Source of the DNA: Cylindrospermum sp. NIES-4074
Lineage (GTDB): Bacteria > Cyanobacteriota > Cyanobacteriia > Cyanobacteriales > Nostocaceae
Assembly (NCBI GenBank): GCA_003994795.1
Contig: AP018269.1
Span: 6,351,687-6,415,686 of the forward strand
Length of the DNA: 64,000 nt
Direction of reading: 5' to 3'
The notes under the pieces were generated by a model. It searched no databases. It worked only from the letters and a program-made list of their open reading frames with translations, and was not told the DNA's origin. Position numbers and translations under genes: made by a program. Positions 36,001 to 44,112 of this stretch are shown here, piece by piece (position 1 is the first letter of the stretch; each line of letters starts with the position of its first letter).

Positions 36001-36318
36001 GAAGCTCCAGAATATCGCCAAGTTAATATAGAAGCCTTGATGGAATTAGCCGCCATCGCCAGCAACAACCCGAATTTGCAAATTGAAGAATATATAGTGT
36101 TAGATGTGTTAATCGGTCATGCTGTCCGCTTGGCCTGGTTAGAACATCATCCCCAAAGTAGCGATCGCTATGATGAAGATAAAGCTAGTGCGTGGCGATC
36201 GTTTTATAATACCTCTCCTAGAGATTGTCCCAGTTATATTTTGAAGGCGTTTAGGTTCTTGACAGAGTTTGAAACGCAGAGGGACACAGAGGTAAGCGCA
36301 GAGGGACGCAAAGGATGA
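33076..36318 (+). CDS. GH15-like protein resembling phosphorylase kinase alpha/beta
   Basis: A 1080-residue protein whose first 450 residues match glucoamylase-like (GH15) domains in the form seen in phosphorylase kinase alpha/beta subunits: HGDYTDAWVRDCVYSILAVW, VGDDEWGHLQLDATSIYLL, and YGIWERGNK near residue 190 carrying a glutamate. The remaining 600 residues have PHK-like segments and no other recognised enzyme. In animals these subunits regulate glycogen breakdown; in cyanobacteria the role is unknown, possibly sensing or trimming glycogen. The last 15 residues (ETQRDTEVSAEGRKG) are encoded by a CGCAGAGGGACACAGAGG-type repeat. It overlaps the next gene by 4 bp. Confidence 0.85.
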   Translation: MIKTATTLLARLDYYYQQINTIILVRQNPITGLLPASTAISAHGDYTDAWVRDCVYSILAVWGLALAYRKVDEDKGRTYELEHSVIKLMRGLLFAMMRQAHKVETFKHTQSLLDGLHAKYNTATGDIVVGDDEWGHLQLDATSIYLLMLAQMTAGGLSIIYTIDEVNFVQNLVYYIGRAYRTPDYGIWERGNKINHGSAELNASSVGMAKAALEAINGLNLFGVHGSQTSVIHVLPDEIARARITLESLLPRESGSKEIDGALLSIIAFPGFAVEDEQLRDRTRNDIITKLAGKYGCKRFLRDGHQTVLEDHQRLHYEPWELKQFENIECEWPLFFTYLVLDGLFCGNQEQVQKYQQQLQTLLIERDGLHLLPELYYVPAENVEAEKLAPQTQSRLPNPNLPLVWAQSLYFLGQMISEGLLAIGDIDPLGRHLRVGKNREALVQIALLAEDEVLQANLEVHGIETQTPSQLEPIQVRKAGEFSAIYTQIGRNNKLGLTGRPVRRLRSLSTSRIFRIHGETIVFLPSFLDSQQFYLTLDYHFLIDQIRSELAYIQKYWSDLGRPTLTLMLTHTMLEIGSEALLELMQELKDGICNGVQVKLGRLNQLMLTAGIQRIDFLQDKEFSQSPVKNAGPRCYYLAYHPAKNWRLGHTQEFQMEYETNLGLLLGYLRSSENIYEQIELLQTLLRLQGLEFDTGYGGPNHPVTVADLLDEVYTKAGDLGIWAVVRRAAGLRKMVDIGLSDAVTSILVRGKQIAVGRAYSEASLMAVPMSHNEIAEKINHFCREDIRDRVLTQEILIYLGVLIRSEPQLFQGLLTLRVGYLILLITSEIAQELHVTQDEAYDHLMQLSPFEVKTHLQQVLTTYTGMSSVLRQQESLHVKQKESDIAWVVQPVIGEEIEVPSGGWRRFRQAEGATGRVPKDFFKQVWLLMRHCKGLVIGDKLERRNRLDSEVMLAEMTAGEKNFALLVEHLLNKIEAPEYRQVNIEALMELAAIASNNPNLQIEEYIVLDVLIGHAVRLAWLEHHPQSSDRYDEDKASAWRSFYNTSPRDCPSYILKAFRFLTEFETQRDTEVSAEGRKG

Positions 36319-36692
36319 GAGAGAATGAGTTGACTGGGGTGATTATTGGTTGTGCGATGAGGGTACATACGGTTTTAGGGCCAGGTTTATTGGAGTCAGC
36401 TTATGAAGCTTGTTTAGATTATGAACTGAACAAAGCTGGTTTGAGCGTGGGTAAGCAAATTCCCGTACCTTTGGTTTATCAAAATATCCAACTAGAATGT
36501 GCTTATCGACTAGATTTGATAGTTGAAAACAAAGTCATCGTAGAAATTAAATCTGTAGAATCCTTAAAACCAATCCACTCCGTTCAACTCCTCACCTATC
36601 TCAAACTAGCTAACTGTAAACTAGGTTTGCTCATCAACTTTAACGTCCTCCACCTCAAAGAAGGACTAAAACGCGTAGCCAACAACCTCTAA
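36315..36692 (+). CDS. GxxExxY family protein
   Basis: 125 residues with the signature GPGLLESAYEACL and, downstream, YRLDLIVENKVIVEIKSVE: the D...E-x-K core of a PD-(D/E)xK nuclease fold. The GxxExxY family is widespread in bacteria and uncharacterised. Its ATG overlaps the stop of the preceding gene (ATGA), but the overlap lies in repeat DNA, and another repeat (CTCCGCGTTCCTCCGCGTT) lies just after its stop. It may therefore be a recent insertion next to the GH15-like gene. Confidence 0.9.
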   Translation: MRENELTGVIIGCAMRVHTVLGPGLLESAYEACLDYELNKAGLSVGKQIPVPLVYQNIQLECAYRLDLIVENKVIVEIKSVESLKPIHSVQLLTYLKLANCKLGLLINFNVLHLKEGLKRVANNL

Positions 36693-36784
36693 ATTCCCTC
36701 CGCGTTCCTCCGCGTTAAAAAAACATCCCCCACCTCAACCACAGACAGCAAAAGCAGGGGTTAAATTCTATTTTGTAACCAAAA

Positions 36785-37099
36785 CTACTTGACAGATGTG
36801 GCGTCAACATCGATAGTGTTGGCGGTGGAGGTAAAGTCTTCTGTAGTATTGGGGGCTGTTGTGTCTACATCACCTTTACGAGCCTTCCAGCCTTCAATCA
36901 CTAATCCAGAAACCTCAGACACTAACAAAGTCAAGAGTAAAACATCGTCAACTTGTCCGATGATGGGTATAAAGTCTGGGGCGATATCAATCGGGCTGAT
37001 AAGATAAGCTAGTGTCCCGATAATTACCCACCAACGGTATTTTGGGTTGCGAAGCAAATTCCGATACCAAGCGTAAAGTGATTGGATTGAGAAGTTCAT
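36785..37099 (-). CDS. YkvA family (DUF1232) membrane protein
   Basis: 104 residues with the DUF1232 motif: YLISPIDIAPDFIPIIGQVDDVLLLTLL, i.e. the S-P-x-D-x-x-P-D-x-I-P box and one to two hydrophobic helices (shown in part: SPIDIAPDFIP). The C-terminal 30 residues are Thr/Asp-rich and probably disordered. The function of the family is unknown. It is convergent with the GxxExxY gene and divergent from the exbB-like gene. Confidence 0.9.
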   Translation of the reverse strand: MNFSIQSLYAWYRNLLRNPKYRWWVIIGTLAYLISPIDIAPDFIPIIGQVDDVLLLTLLVSEVSGLVIEGWKARKGDVDTTAPNTTEDFTSTANTIDVDATSVK

Positions 37100-37319
37100 A
37101 TTTTTACCCTCCAGTTACCTTTTATTCTGGCAAATTATACTCTAGACTCCCGGTGGGAATAACCGCCCTAGTTCGTCTGGAAGATGCCACTCGTCAGAAA
37201 TCGCTAATTAGTTAGCTATCCGGTGAGCATTCCAGTGAGCATAGTAGGTGTGCATTAATCTCTACAATTAAAATGCTTTGACATAGTTGCTCTAATAATG
37301 GAGGGAGGAAACCCATACA

Positions 37320-38117
37320 GTGGATATTTTAGATTTGTTTAAAAAAGGCGGGCCAGCGATGTGGCCTTTGCTTTTTCTGTCGGTTCTGTCTTTAAGCGTG
37401 ATTTTTGAGCGTCTGTGGTTCTGGTTGCGAATTCTAACCCAGGAAAGGGAAATAGTCGATCGCGTCTTGGATGCTGCTACTGAAAATTGGGAAGTGGCTG
37501 CGGATATAGCCCAACAGTCAACAGATCAGCCTATTGGACGCTTTCTCTATGCACCCCTACGTCTACTCAAAAATGATGCCGAAACCTTTCGACTAGCCCT
37601 AGAGTCAACAGCAGCAGATGAGTTGGCAGGGATGCGTCGGGGCGAAAAAATTTTAGAAACTGTGATTGCCCTCTCCCCACTGTTGGGTTTGTTGGGTACG
37701 GTTTTGGGTTTAATCCAGTCTCTAGGATCTCTGAGAATTGGCGATTTAGGGACTGAAGCCACAGCTAACGTACCTCTGGGTATTGGTCAATCTCTGATTA
37801 GTACAGCAGCTGGGTTAATAGTGGCGATCGCTAGTTTGGCATTTTATCGCCTATTTCAAGGCTTTGTCGTTAACCAAGTCAAAGTTTTTGGCAAAGCGGG
37901 AAATGAATTAGAGTTACTTTATCGCCAGTCCCCACCTGACTTTAGCAGTAGATCAGCCACCACACGGGAATCTTTACGGCAAAGCTTTGAAGCACCCCGC
38001 AAGCGAGGTAAAAATAGGGTTTCTGAACTTCCAGAACCTTCCGCACCCCTAAAAAACGATTTTTCGGAAACCCCTCAACCCCCAAAGGAATCTGAGTCTT
38101 TAGAACCTGAGCAATAG
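37320..38117 (+). CDS. exbB: ExbB/TolQ/MotA-type proton channel protein
   Basis: 265 residues with three hydrophobic helices: near 14-34 ([20 protein letters not shown]), then about 105-135 ([18 protein letters not shown]) and 150-180 ([20 protein letters not shown]), containing the TolQ/ExbB pattern. It forms the pentameric part of a proton-driven motor for TonB-like outer-membrane energisation. The C-terminal 65 residues are basic and Pro-rich. The start is a GTG with GGAGG upstream. exbD follows 24 bp later; no tonB gene is seen nearby. Confidence 0.93.
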   Translation: MDILDLFKKGGPAMWPLLFLSVLSLSVIFERLWFWLRILTQEREIVDRVLDAATENWEVAADIAQQSTDQPIGRFLYAPLRLLKNDAETFRLALESTAADELAGMRRGEKILETVIALSPLLGLLGTVLGLIQSLGSLRIGDLGTEATANVPLGIGQSLISTAAGLIVAIASLAFYRLFQGFVVNQVKVFGKAGNELELLYRQSPPDFSSRSATTRESLRQSFEAPRKRGKNRVSELPEPSAPLKNDFSETPQPPKESESLEPEQ

Positions 38118-38141
38118 TCAAGAACTCCCACCCCAACGACG

Positions 38142-38807
38142 ATGAAAGTTAACCTGCATACCCCAGTTGAAGAAGTCCAAATTCAAATCGTCCCCTTAAT
38201 TGATGTCATTTTTTGTATCCTGACATTTTTTCTGTTGGCAGCTTTGCAATTTACTCGGCAACAAGCAATTAATCTTGATCTGCCTAAATCCAACATAGGT
38301 ACAGAGACTGGAATTAATAAAATAGTTGTAGATATGGATGCCGTTGGTCGAATTTCCGTAAACAATAATTCTATAAACCGGGAAGACTTGGCCTTAAGGG
38401 TAAAGCAATATCTCGAAGCAAATCCCAGTGGTGTTTTGGTGCTAAATGCCTCGCGCACATCTAGTTACAACGATGTTATAGAGACGTTAGGATTTCTGCG
38501 GGACGTGGCAGGCAATCGAGTTTCTTTGGGAATTATACCTGGCCCAGCTCAATTACCCACTAATTCACCAGATTCTACTGCCCCTTCTTTGCCAATTAAT
38601 CCTGGTACACCACCTATCCCCAATACCGCACCTGTTCCGGGCAGTAATCTACAAGGCAATCCTAACTCCTATTTTCCTTCAGACCCCAATCAAATTCCTG
38701 CAACTGGGCAAGACCTCAGTCCTGTGAATCCTGCCGCTATTCCTCCGGTAGTTCCCAACGCAAATGCCCCCCAAGCGCCTGTAGCGCCGGGAAAAACTCA
38801 AAGATAA
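38142..38807 (+). CDS. exbD: ExbD/TolR family protein with Pro-rich tail
   Basis: 221 residues: a single N-terminal helix with the essential aspartate (IVPLIDVIFCILTFFLLAAL, Asp21) and a periplasmic ExbD domain to about residue 130 (ITVDMDAVGR-like strand, then EDLALRVKQYL). The last 85 residues are Pro/Asn/Ala-rich (NPGTPPIPNTAPVPGSN) and probably cross the peptidoglycan or stay flexible, longer than the standard 140-residue ExbD. It pairs with the gene before it in one transcript ending at the hairpin just downstream. Confidence 0.93.
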   Translation: MKVNLHTPVEEVQIQIVPLIDVIFCILTFFLLAALQFTRQQAINLDLPKSNIGTETGINKIVVDMDAVGRISVNNNSINREDLALRVKQYLEANPSGVLVLNASRTSSYNDVIETLGFLRDVAGNRVSLGIIPGPAQLPTNSPDSTAPSLPINPGTPPIPNTAPVPGSNLQGNPNSYFPSDPNQIPATGQDLSPVNPAAIPPVVPNANAPQAPVAPGKTQR

Positions 38808-38815
38808 TCTACAAA

Positions 38816-38841
38816 GGGACAAGGAAAATTCTCCTTGTCTC
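38816..38841 (+). terminator. Terminator of the exbB-exbD unit
   Basis: GGGACAAGGA and TCCTTGTCTC form a 10-bp stem (one G-U) with a 6-nt loop, 9 bp past the exbD stop. A weak T-rich tract follows. Confidence 0.6.
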
Positions 38842-39000
38842 TGCTAATTTCTGCTTAAACCTAAAGACATCTAGAATAAATTCCGGTTAAAGAAAAAAAT
38901 CCTGCTAATTTATAAATAGTTGGTTAAGCTACAAAGATTTTTCTATCAATAGACCAGTGATTTATCGCCAGTCGCCATTCACGTTTCAGGGGTTGTGGCA

Positions 39001-39363
39001 ATGAATATTGTGACGCTTTTAATTGTTTGGTTAGTAACGGCTATCAGCCTGTTGATTATTAGTAAACTCCCTTTGGGAGTTGATATTGATACTCCAGAAA
39101 AAGCCTTCTTTTCCGCAGCAGTGCTGGGTATTGTGACCGCAGTAATTAGACCGATTTTACGCCTTGTATTTGCAGTACCAACTTTTCTCTCATTTGACTT
39201 GCTTTCCGGCTTCTTCACATTTATAATCGCCGTTATTTGTTTTAGTGTTGCTGCCTGGTTAGTAGAAGGCTTTCGCTTACGTTTTGGAATTTGGAGTGCT
39301 ATTTTAGGAGCATTTGCGCTCACTATTATCAACAACATCCTCTACAAATTATTGGGAGTTTGA
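39001..39363 (+). CDS. Phage-holin-family-like (4-TM) membrane protein
   Basis: About 120 residues, nearly all hydrophobic, with four helices and polar turns KLPLGVDIDTPEKAF and RPILRLVFAVPTF. This matches the 4-TMS protein family often labelled phage holin family/YvlD-like in cyanobacteria; the name does not imply a lytic role. An upstream GTG two codons before also fits. Monocistronic. Function unknown. Confidence 0.75.
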   Translation: MNIVTLLIVWLVTAISLLIISKLPLGVDIDTPEKAFFSAAVLGIVTAVIRPILRLVFAVPTFLSFDLLSGFFTFIIAVICFSVAAWLVEGFRLRFGIWSAILGAFALTIINNILYKLLGV

Positions 39364-39554
39364 AGTTAATAAGTTAAGTGACTAGTACCGCAGGGCGGAA
39401 TTAAAAATTAAAAATTAAAAATTAAAAAAGCAGATTGCACAAGCTTTTTAGGAATTTTTAATTGGTTAGTTGACTTACGCCGTTGCGTACTAGACGCAAA
39501 GATTATCTGGCCGCAAGTTAATTTTACAATCGTCTTTGATTCCAGACTATTGCT

Positions 39555-39607
39555 AATTTTGGATTTTGGACTTTGGAGGATTAAAACCAAATCTAAAATC
39601 CAAAATT
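39555..39607 (-). terminator. Inverted repeat downstream of thf1
   Basis: AATTTTGGATTTTGGA pairs with TCTAAAATCCAAAATT (15 of 16) around a 21-nt loop, just beyond the thf1 stop on the minus strand. It is AT-rich, so termination strength is uncertain; repeats of this type recur elsewhere in the window. Confidence 0.4.
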
Positions 39608-39623
39608 TAATGACTGCTGTTAA

Positions 39624-40331
39624 CTATTCATTAGCAGTGGGGGGCGCTACTGGAGCAGTGGATTGTTGTTTACGCTGTTCCCGTTTTTTGCGATCAGCTG
39701 AGACCATATCTGCCATGACTATCAATGCTTGCGCCATTTTGTCTAGGTTAGAGCGATATAAATCCAAGTCTTTGGTCAGTTTGTCATCAGATAAATGTAA
39801 CCCAGTGGCGATCGCTTTTAGCACCTCATTCCGTTGCTTGTCGTCTTTGACCAGTTCAGGATTCGAGTATTCCAATAACGAGAATAAACCTACTGCAAAC
39901 AAGCGACTGTATTTAAAGTTAGAATTATTGGCGATCGCTTGTAGGTGTGCTTGCAAGTCAGCATCTCGATCTGAGTGAGTTGTTTGACTCAACCAGGCAA
40001 TTAAATCCTCAGATGGTAAGCTTTCAGCTATAGCTTTTAATCTTGACGCATCTTCGCGGTAGCGTTGCGGTTCTTGTTCTACAGCCTGACATAAGGCATT
40101 AAAAATTGATTCTTGATCCCGTTCTGGCTGGTAGCCTTGCATAAAGCGGTCAAAAGTAGTGACGACGCCCAAGGCATAAATGGGACTGTAGCTAAAATCA
40201 ACATTTACTGACAGCAGATGCATTTCCACCATCAATTCTTCCACTACCCGACGGTAAATCGTGTTGATCGGACGGGTATGAAGGGTGTAGAAAGTTCGCT
40301 TTGTATCAGAGACAGTACGGACGTTATTCAC
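39624..40331 (-). CDS. thf1: Thylakoid formation protein Thf1/Psb29
   Basis: Thf1 (Psb29) helps photosystem II assembly and FtsH-dependent repair at the thylakoid. The opening RTVSDTKRTFYTLHTRPINT and VVEELMVEMHLLSVN are highly characteristic, then LGVVTTFDRFMQGYQPERD and a helical C-terminal half ending in a basic KKREQRKQQ tail. 235 residues is the normal length. The start is a GTG; an SD is not seen. The family call is firm. Confidence 0.96.
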   Translation of the reverse strand: MNNVRTVSDTKRTFYTLHTRPINTIYRRVVEELMVEMHLLSVNVDFSYSPIYALGVVTTFDRFMQGYQPERDQESIFNALCQAVEQEPQRYREDASRLKAIAESLPSEDLIAWLSQTTHSDRDADLQAHLQAIANNSNFKYSRLFAVGLFSLLEYSNPELVKDDKQRNEVLKAIATGLHLSDDKLTKDLDLYRSNLDKMAQALIVMADMVSADRKKREQRKQQSTAPVAPPTANE

Positions 40332-40420
40332 AAAAAAAAAGAAATTGTTAAGGGCGACGTATTCTTATTTTGTCGCTTAAAGGCTACTTTGCCAAGTTGC
40401 GGTTTTGGCTAGCACTAGAA

Positions 40421-40540
40421 GTAGGGGTGTGGGGAGAGGGGGGAGATGGGGAAGCAGAGGAATAATATTTAATATCTCTTACTCCCCACACTTCCCACAC
40501 TTCCCACACCCCCCACACTCCCCACACTCCCCTATTCCCT
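40421..40540. repeat. Strand-biased low-complexity tract upstream of the CpeT-like gene
   Basis: A purine-rich stretch (GGGGTGTGGGGAGAGGGGGG) is followed 50 bp later by a pyrimidine-rich run of CCCACACT-like units (CTCCCCACACTTCCCACAC). The two are rough inverted complements. No coding frame; it may form a cruciform or affect transcription of the gene after it. Confidence 0.5.
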
Positions 40541-40596
40541 CTTGCTTGTTGCACTAGACCAAATTTATAATATTTTTTGATTTAACATCAGATTCT

Positions 40597-41193
40597 ATGA
40601 GCTTATCGCCACAGTTAATAGCACTAGGTGAGTACCTAGCGGGTGAATTCGATAATCGGGAACAGGCCATAGCCGAGCCTGTTTGGTACGTCCACCTGCG
40701 CCTGTGGCAACGGCCAATTAATTTATTTGCAGAAGATAGTTTGACCTTGTTTGCCGAACAAGCAAATGTAATCAACCTAGATCGACCTTACCGCCAGCGA
40801 ATCATGCGGTTGTGGCAAGAGCAAGACTCGCCTGCACTCCTGCGCGTACAATACTATATGCCTAAAGATCCAACAGCCATCAAAGGGGCAGGTAGTAATC
40901 CCGCTTTACTCAATACCTTGACACCTGATCAATTAGATCTACTCCCAGGCTGCGTTCTCACAGTTACCCAAGAAACACTAGCCACTAACCGCTATAAGTT
41001 TGCTGCTTTTCCTCCTCCACAGAGTTATTGCAGCTTTACCTATCAGGGTAATACTGTACAAGTTTCTCTAGGGTTTGAAGCTAGTGAAACAACATTTCAC
41101 AGTTACGACAAAGGAATTGACTCAGCAACTGGAAAAGCAACATGGGGCGCGGTTGTTGGCCCTTATCGTTATACCAAGCGCAATCAGTACTGA
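40597..41193 (+). CDS. CpcT/CpeT family phycobiliprotein chromophore lyase
   Basis: 198 residues with the family pattern LGEYLAGEFDNREQAIAEP near the start, YRQRIMRLW, LLPGCVLTVTQ in the middle and WGAVVGPYRYTKR at the end. Members attach phycocyanobilin (CpcT) or phycoerythrobilin (CpeT) to a beta-subunit cysteine of phycocyanin or phycoerythrin. Details fit the CpeT-like group found beside true CpcT in Nostoc, so activity on a particular subunit is open. It is convergent with the STAS gene. No phycobiliprotein genes are nearby. Confidence 0.9.
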   Translation: MSLSPQLIALGEYLAGEFDNREQAIAEPVWYVHLRLWQRPINLFAEDSLTLFAEQANVINLDRPYRQRIMRLWQEQDSPALLRVQYYMPKDPTAIKGAGSNPALLNTLTPDQLDLLPGCVLTVTQETLATNRYKFAAFPPPQSYCSFTYQGNTVQVSLGFEASETTFHSYDKGIDSATGKATWGAVVGPYRYTKRNQY

Positions 41194-41204
41194 GTGCTTT
41201 CGAC

Positions 41205-41241
41205 TTTAGATTTTAGATCGCTGCTCAATCTAAAATCTAAA
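41205..41241. terminator. Bidirectional hairpin built from ATCTAAA repeats
   Basis: TTTAGATTTTAGAT and ATCTAAAATCTAAA are perfect 14-bp arms with a 9-nt loop between the convergent CpeT-like and STAS genes. The right arm continues as an ATCTAAA heptamer array. Confidence 0.55.
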
Positions 41242-41250
41242 ATCTAAAAT

Positions 41251-41619
41251 CTAGCTGGCGATACTGCGAGGTACACCTTCTAAAGCTTCGTCTTCAGTTT
41301 CAAAAATTTCAAATACTGTGTCCATCATGGTGACTTCAAACACAAGTTTAGCCTCTGGATGTACATTGCAGATGCGGAAACTGCCCTTGACTTTATCAGC
41401 ATCACGCATCCCAGCTACTAGAGAAGTAAGTCCAGAACTATCAATAAAATTAACCTGACCCAGATTCACAACTATATGGCGACTGAGTTTGGAAATACAC
41501 TCTTGTAACTTCAGGCGAAATTGCCAAGCAGTAGTGATGTCTAGGCGACCTGCTGGTGTCAAGACAATTACGGTATTGCCGTCTTGGGTTGTATAGGTTT
41601 TTTGGTCTATTTGAATCAC
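41251..41619 (-). CDS. STAS-domain anti-sigma-factor antagonist
   Basis: A 122-residue STAS domain of the SpoIIAA/RsbV kind with the phosphorylatable loop IDSSGLTSL (Ser61/Ser62). Such proteins bind or release an anti-sigma kinase according to phosphorylation. The partner kinase is not adjacent. The start is supported by GGGGAGGG about 9 nt upstream. A regulatory role in stress or cell signalling is inferred from the family. Confidence 0.93.
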   Translation of the reverse strand: MIQIDQKTYTTQDGNTVIVLTPAGRLDITTAWQFRLKLQECISKLSRHIVVNLGQVNFIDSSGLTSLVAGMRDADKVKGSFRICNVHPEAKLVFEVTMMDTVFEIFETEDEALEGVPRSIAS

Positions 41620-42021
41620 TGAAGCCCTCCCCTGGCATTTCTCTCAAAATAAATTGCCCCTGTATATCAAATTAGATGGGTGAGCCAAAAGACTCGCTAG
41701 TCTAGTAATGTTTAATTTTACCGTCACTGAAATAATTTCCAGGGAATTAGCAGATTAGTTGGCTCACCAGCAAGCAGTAGGATTTCCTCAAGCTGGTGCT
41801 GGAGATGAAAAAGCTACAGCTAAAATTTACACCTTTTTTGCTATGTGCTTATCTTTAAAGTAGTTTAACTCACCAACACAGTGCTGTGTACTCAGATATA
41901 AGTGCTGAGTAAAGAAAATTATGTATAGAGTTGCAAAGTACCCAAGACAAAGTTTACTTATTTTCTGTTTCCAGATTGATTTGTGGGCTTTTACTGGGCA
42001 CTCAGCACTCGGAACTCAGCA
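41620..42021. other. Intergenic region between STAS and hemF genes
   Basis: About 400 bp upstream of the STAS gene and downstream of hemF. It contains an inverted pair GGTGAGCCAA / TTGGCTCACC and, near hemF, copies of CAGCACT/AGTGCTG heptamers. No ORF with a ribosome site. The STAS promoter must lie here. Confidence 0.4.
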
Positions 42022-43068
42022 CTATTTACTTGGTGTCCAGTTTATCCAATCTTGCGGCTTCAGGAAAGTTTCATACAACTCGGCTTCAGGGGTATTGGGT
42101 TCTGGCTGATAGCCGTATTCCCAGCGTACCAAGGGCGGTAGAGACATGAGAATTGATTCTGTACGTCCGTTGGTTTGCAGTCCAAAAATGGTACCACGGT
42201 CGTAAACCAAGTTAAATTCTACATATCTGCCACGACGGTAGAGTTGGAAATTCCGTTGGCGATCGCCATATTCAATACCATGTCGTCGTTCTACAATTGG
42301 TGTGTAGGCTGGTAAAAAGGCTTTGCCGCAGTCTTGCACCAACGCAAATAAATCTTCCCAAGTGCGTGGCGCTGGTTCTCCCACCTGATTACTATAAATA
42401 GCCGCTGCTCCATTGGGGTCGGGGCCGCGATATAAAGCACCTTGACCATCTTGATAATCTAAAAATAGACCGCCGATCCCCCTAGTCTCGCCCCGATGCT
42501 TGAGGTGAAAATATTCATCACACCACAGCTTAAACACTGGATAATATTCTGGGTGATGGCGATCGCAAGCTTGTTTCAAAGTTTGATGAAAATGAGTAGC
42601 ATCTTCAGCAAAGGGGTAATAAGGTGTTAAATCAGCACCACCACCAAACCACCAAACTGGCCCCGCCTCAAAATAGCGATAATTCAGGTGGACTGTGGGC
42701 ACATAAGGATTACGCGGATGTAACACCAGTGAAGTACCTGTGGCGTAAAAACCGTGGCCTTCGGCTTCTGGGCGTTGGGCTAAAATTGAGGGCGGTAAAT
42801 GAGAACCCCAAACTTCAGAAAAATTTACACCAGCTTGTTCAAATATTGCCCCATCACGCAGCACACGCGATCGCCCTCCGCCTCCTTCTGGCCGTTGCCA
42901 ACTATCTTCGTGAAACTGACCCACACCATCTAAAAGCGCCAAAGCCTGAGTAATTTCGTCTTGCAACTGTTGCATAAACTGACGAACCCTACTCTGAGCG
43001 TCAGTTGGCGGTAAAGATGTTGTGGATGATTCTGCTGCTACAGTTGGGGTTTGTGATTTGGTCAACAT
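42022..43068 (-). CDS. hemF: Aerobic coproporphyrinogen III oxidase HemF
   Basis: HemF uses oxygen to decarboxylate coproporphyrinogen III to protoporphyrinogen IX, a step common to heme and chlorophyll synthesis. 348 residues with family blocks [71 protein letters not shown] and [15 protein letters not shown]. The N-terminal 28 residues are a variable lead. It is the aerobic type; no hemN is seen in the window. Confidence 0.97.
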   Translation of the reverse strand: MLTKSQTPTVAAESSTTSLPPTDAQSRVRQFMQQLQDEITQALALLDGVGQFHEDSWQRPEGGGGRSRVLRDGAIFEQAGVNFSEVWGSHLPPSILAQRPEAEGHGFYATGTSLVLHPRNPYVPTVHLNYRYFEAGPVWWFGGGADLTPYYPFAEDATHFHQTLKQACDRHHPEYYPVFKLWCDEYFHLKHRGETRGIGGLFLDYQDGQGALYRGPDPNGAAAIYSNQVGEPAPRTWEDLFALVQDCGKAFLPAYTPIVERRHGIEYGDRQRNFQLYRRGRYVEFNLVYDRGTIFGLQTNGRTESILMSLPPLVRWEYGYQPEPNTPEAELYETFLKPQDWINWTPSK

Positions 43069-43206
43069 AGATTCCCGAACCTAAAATACAATTTCCTCCA
43101 AAGCCACGAATTTTCAGTTAAAAAATTTGGTGGCAACAAAAGCCAACAATCAGGCTTTATTTGCCTAACTTACTTTTTTCTTACTTGTCAAGCATTTGGA
43201 GGATTG

Positions 43207-43416
43207 ATGGGCATGACTAGAGATATTGTCCCTCAAATGCGTATAGGCTTGTATATTGAACAAGTTTTTTTTGGACTTGTTGCTCTTAATATTTTGGTAC
43301 AATCACCAGACTCTGGCGAACTAGTAGTCCACCAACCCAAAATTGCTGGGTGTAAGCTGGGGAAAAAGGTAAGGGGTAAGGGAGAGACATCATACTTTTT
43401 CCCTTTACCCCGCTAA
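43207..43416 (+). CDS. Possible small protein of unknown function
   Basis: 69 codons beginning MGMTRDIVPQMRIGLYIEQV with one hydrophobic stretch (VFFGLVALNILV) and a basic tail (KLGKKVRGKGETSYF) derived from GGGGAAAAAGGTAAGGGG-type low-complexity DNA. GGAGG lies 4 nt before the first ATG (10 nt before the second), which favours translation. No family is recognised, and the tail looks like read-through into a repeat, so it may be a fragment. Confidence 0.35.
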   Translation: MGMTRDIVPQMRIGLYIEQVFFGLVALNILVQSPDSGELVVHQPKIAGCKLGKKVRGKGETSYFFPLPR

Positions 43417-43527
43417 GTTCACGCAAGCGAACTACTAGTCTACAAGGACTCTCGACCTTCAGACCTCACAGCGGGTACTCATAATGCCGGAGTTGCCAGA
43501 AACTATGTAGCTAGGAGGATTAGGAAA

Positions 43528-44055
43528 GTGCGAAGTTGGTTATCCAAATTCATCCACCGCAAACAACGCCGGTTTTGCGCTTCTCTGGTAAGAAGCTATC
43601 AAGAGATTAGTTCTGCTTCACCGGACGAACTATGGCAAAAGGTAGTTGACTTAACAGACGTTTCCTGGCATCCACTGCTCAAGAGTACCAACGTTCCCTA
43701 TGGATTAGTACCCAAACCGGGATTGATTTTCCAAGCGGTAACACGCTTTTGGCCAATTCCCATCCAGATTTTTGTGGAGCGCGTTAATCCTAGAGAAATG
43801 TTGAGTATTCGTGTGCTGGCGATTCCTGGTGTTGAGGAACGGGTGACTTACCAGGTAGAGTCAACGGTTTGTGGCACTTGTTTGTCTTATTCTGTGACTT
43901 TACGCGGTTGGTTATCGCCCCTGATTTGGTCGTTATCCCGTCCTTATACAGATCGTGTGGCACGTTCCTTAGTCGATTCTGTAGAAAAGGCTGCATTGCA
44001 AGCAGTGTCAGGTAAGAAAAAATCCCTGAATGGGGAATTAGGCATTGGGAATTAG
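43528..44055 (+). CDS. SRPBCC-fold (polyketide-cyclase-like) protein
   Basis: 175 residues. After a basic lead (KFIHRKQRRF) comes the SRPBCC/START-like order: SSASPDELWQKVVDL, strand-rich middle VPYGLVPKPGLIFQAV, then RVTYQVESTVCGTCLSYSV and a long C-terminal helix RPYTDRVARSLVDSVEKAAL. Such folds bind lipids or other hydrophobic ligands; no ligand is predictable. GTG start with AGGAGG 10 nt upstream. The last 10 residues (SLNGELGIGN) are encoded by GGGGAATTAGGCATTGGGAATTAG, a repeat common in this genome. Confidence 0.75.
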   Translation: MRSWLSKFIHRKQRRFCASLVRSYQEISSASPDELWQKVVDLTDVSWHPLLKSTNVPYGLVPKPGLIFQAVTRFWPIPIQIFVERVNPREMLSIRVLAIPGVEERVTYQVESTVCGTCLSYSVTLRGWLSPLIWSLSRPYTDRVARSLVDSVEKAALQAVSGKKKSLNGELGIGN

Positions 44056-44070
44056 GAACGGGGTGTGGGG

Positions 44071-44112
44071 AGTGCTGAGTGCTGAGTGCTGAGTGCTGAG
44101 TGCTGAGTGCTG
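44071..44112. repeat. Heptamer tandem repeat (AGTGCTG)x6
   Basis: Six exact units of AGTGCTG form a short tandem array of the cyanobacterial type, immediately downstream of the SRPBCC gene. Confidence 0.9.

Noticed and set aside
39001-39363. Prophage origin for the holin-like gene
   Set aside because: No phage structural, integrase or lysis genes are near; the name comes from a family of chromosomal membrane proteins.
41759-41863. Short frame between the STAS and hemF genes (HQQAVGFPQAGAGDE)
   Set aside because: No start codon of good context (only TTG after a stop) and no ribosome site.
44071-44112. Tandem array as a CRISPR
   Set aside because: Units are 7 bp with no spacers; it is a simple heptamer repeat. 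No CRISPR array or cas gene is visible anywhere in the window.
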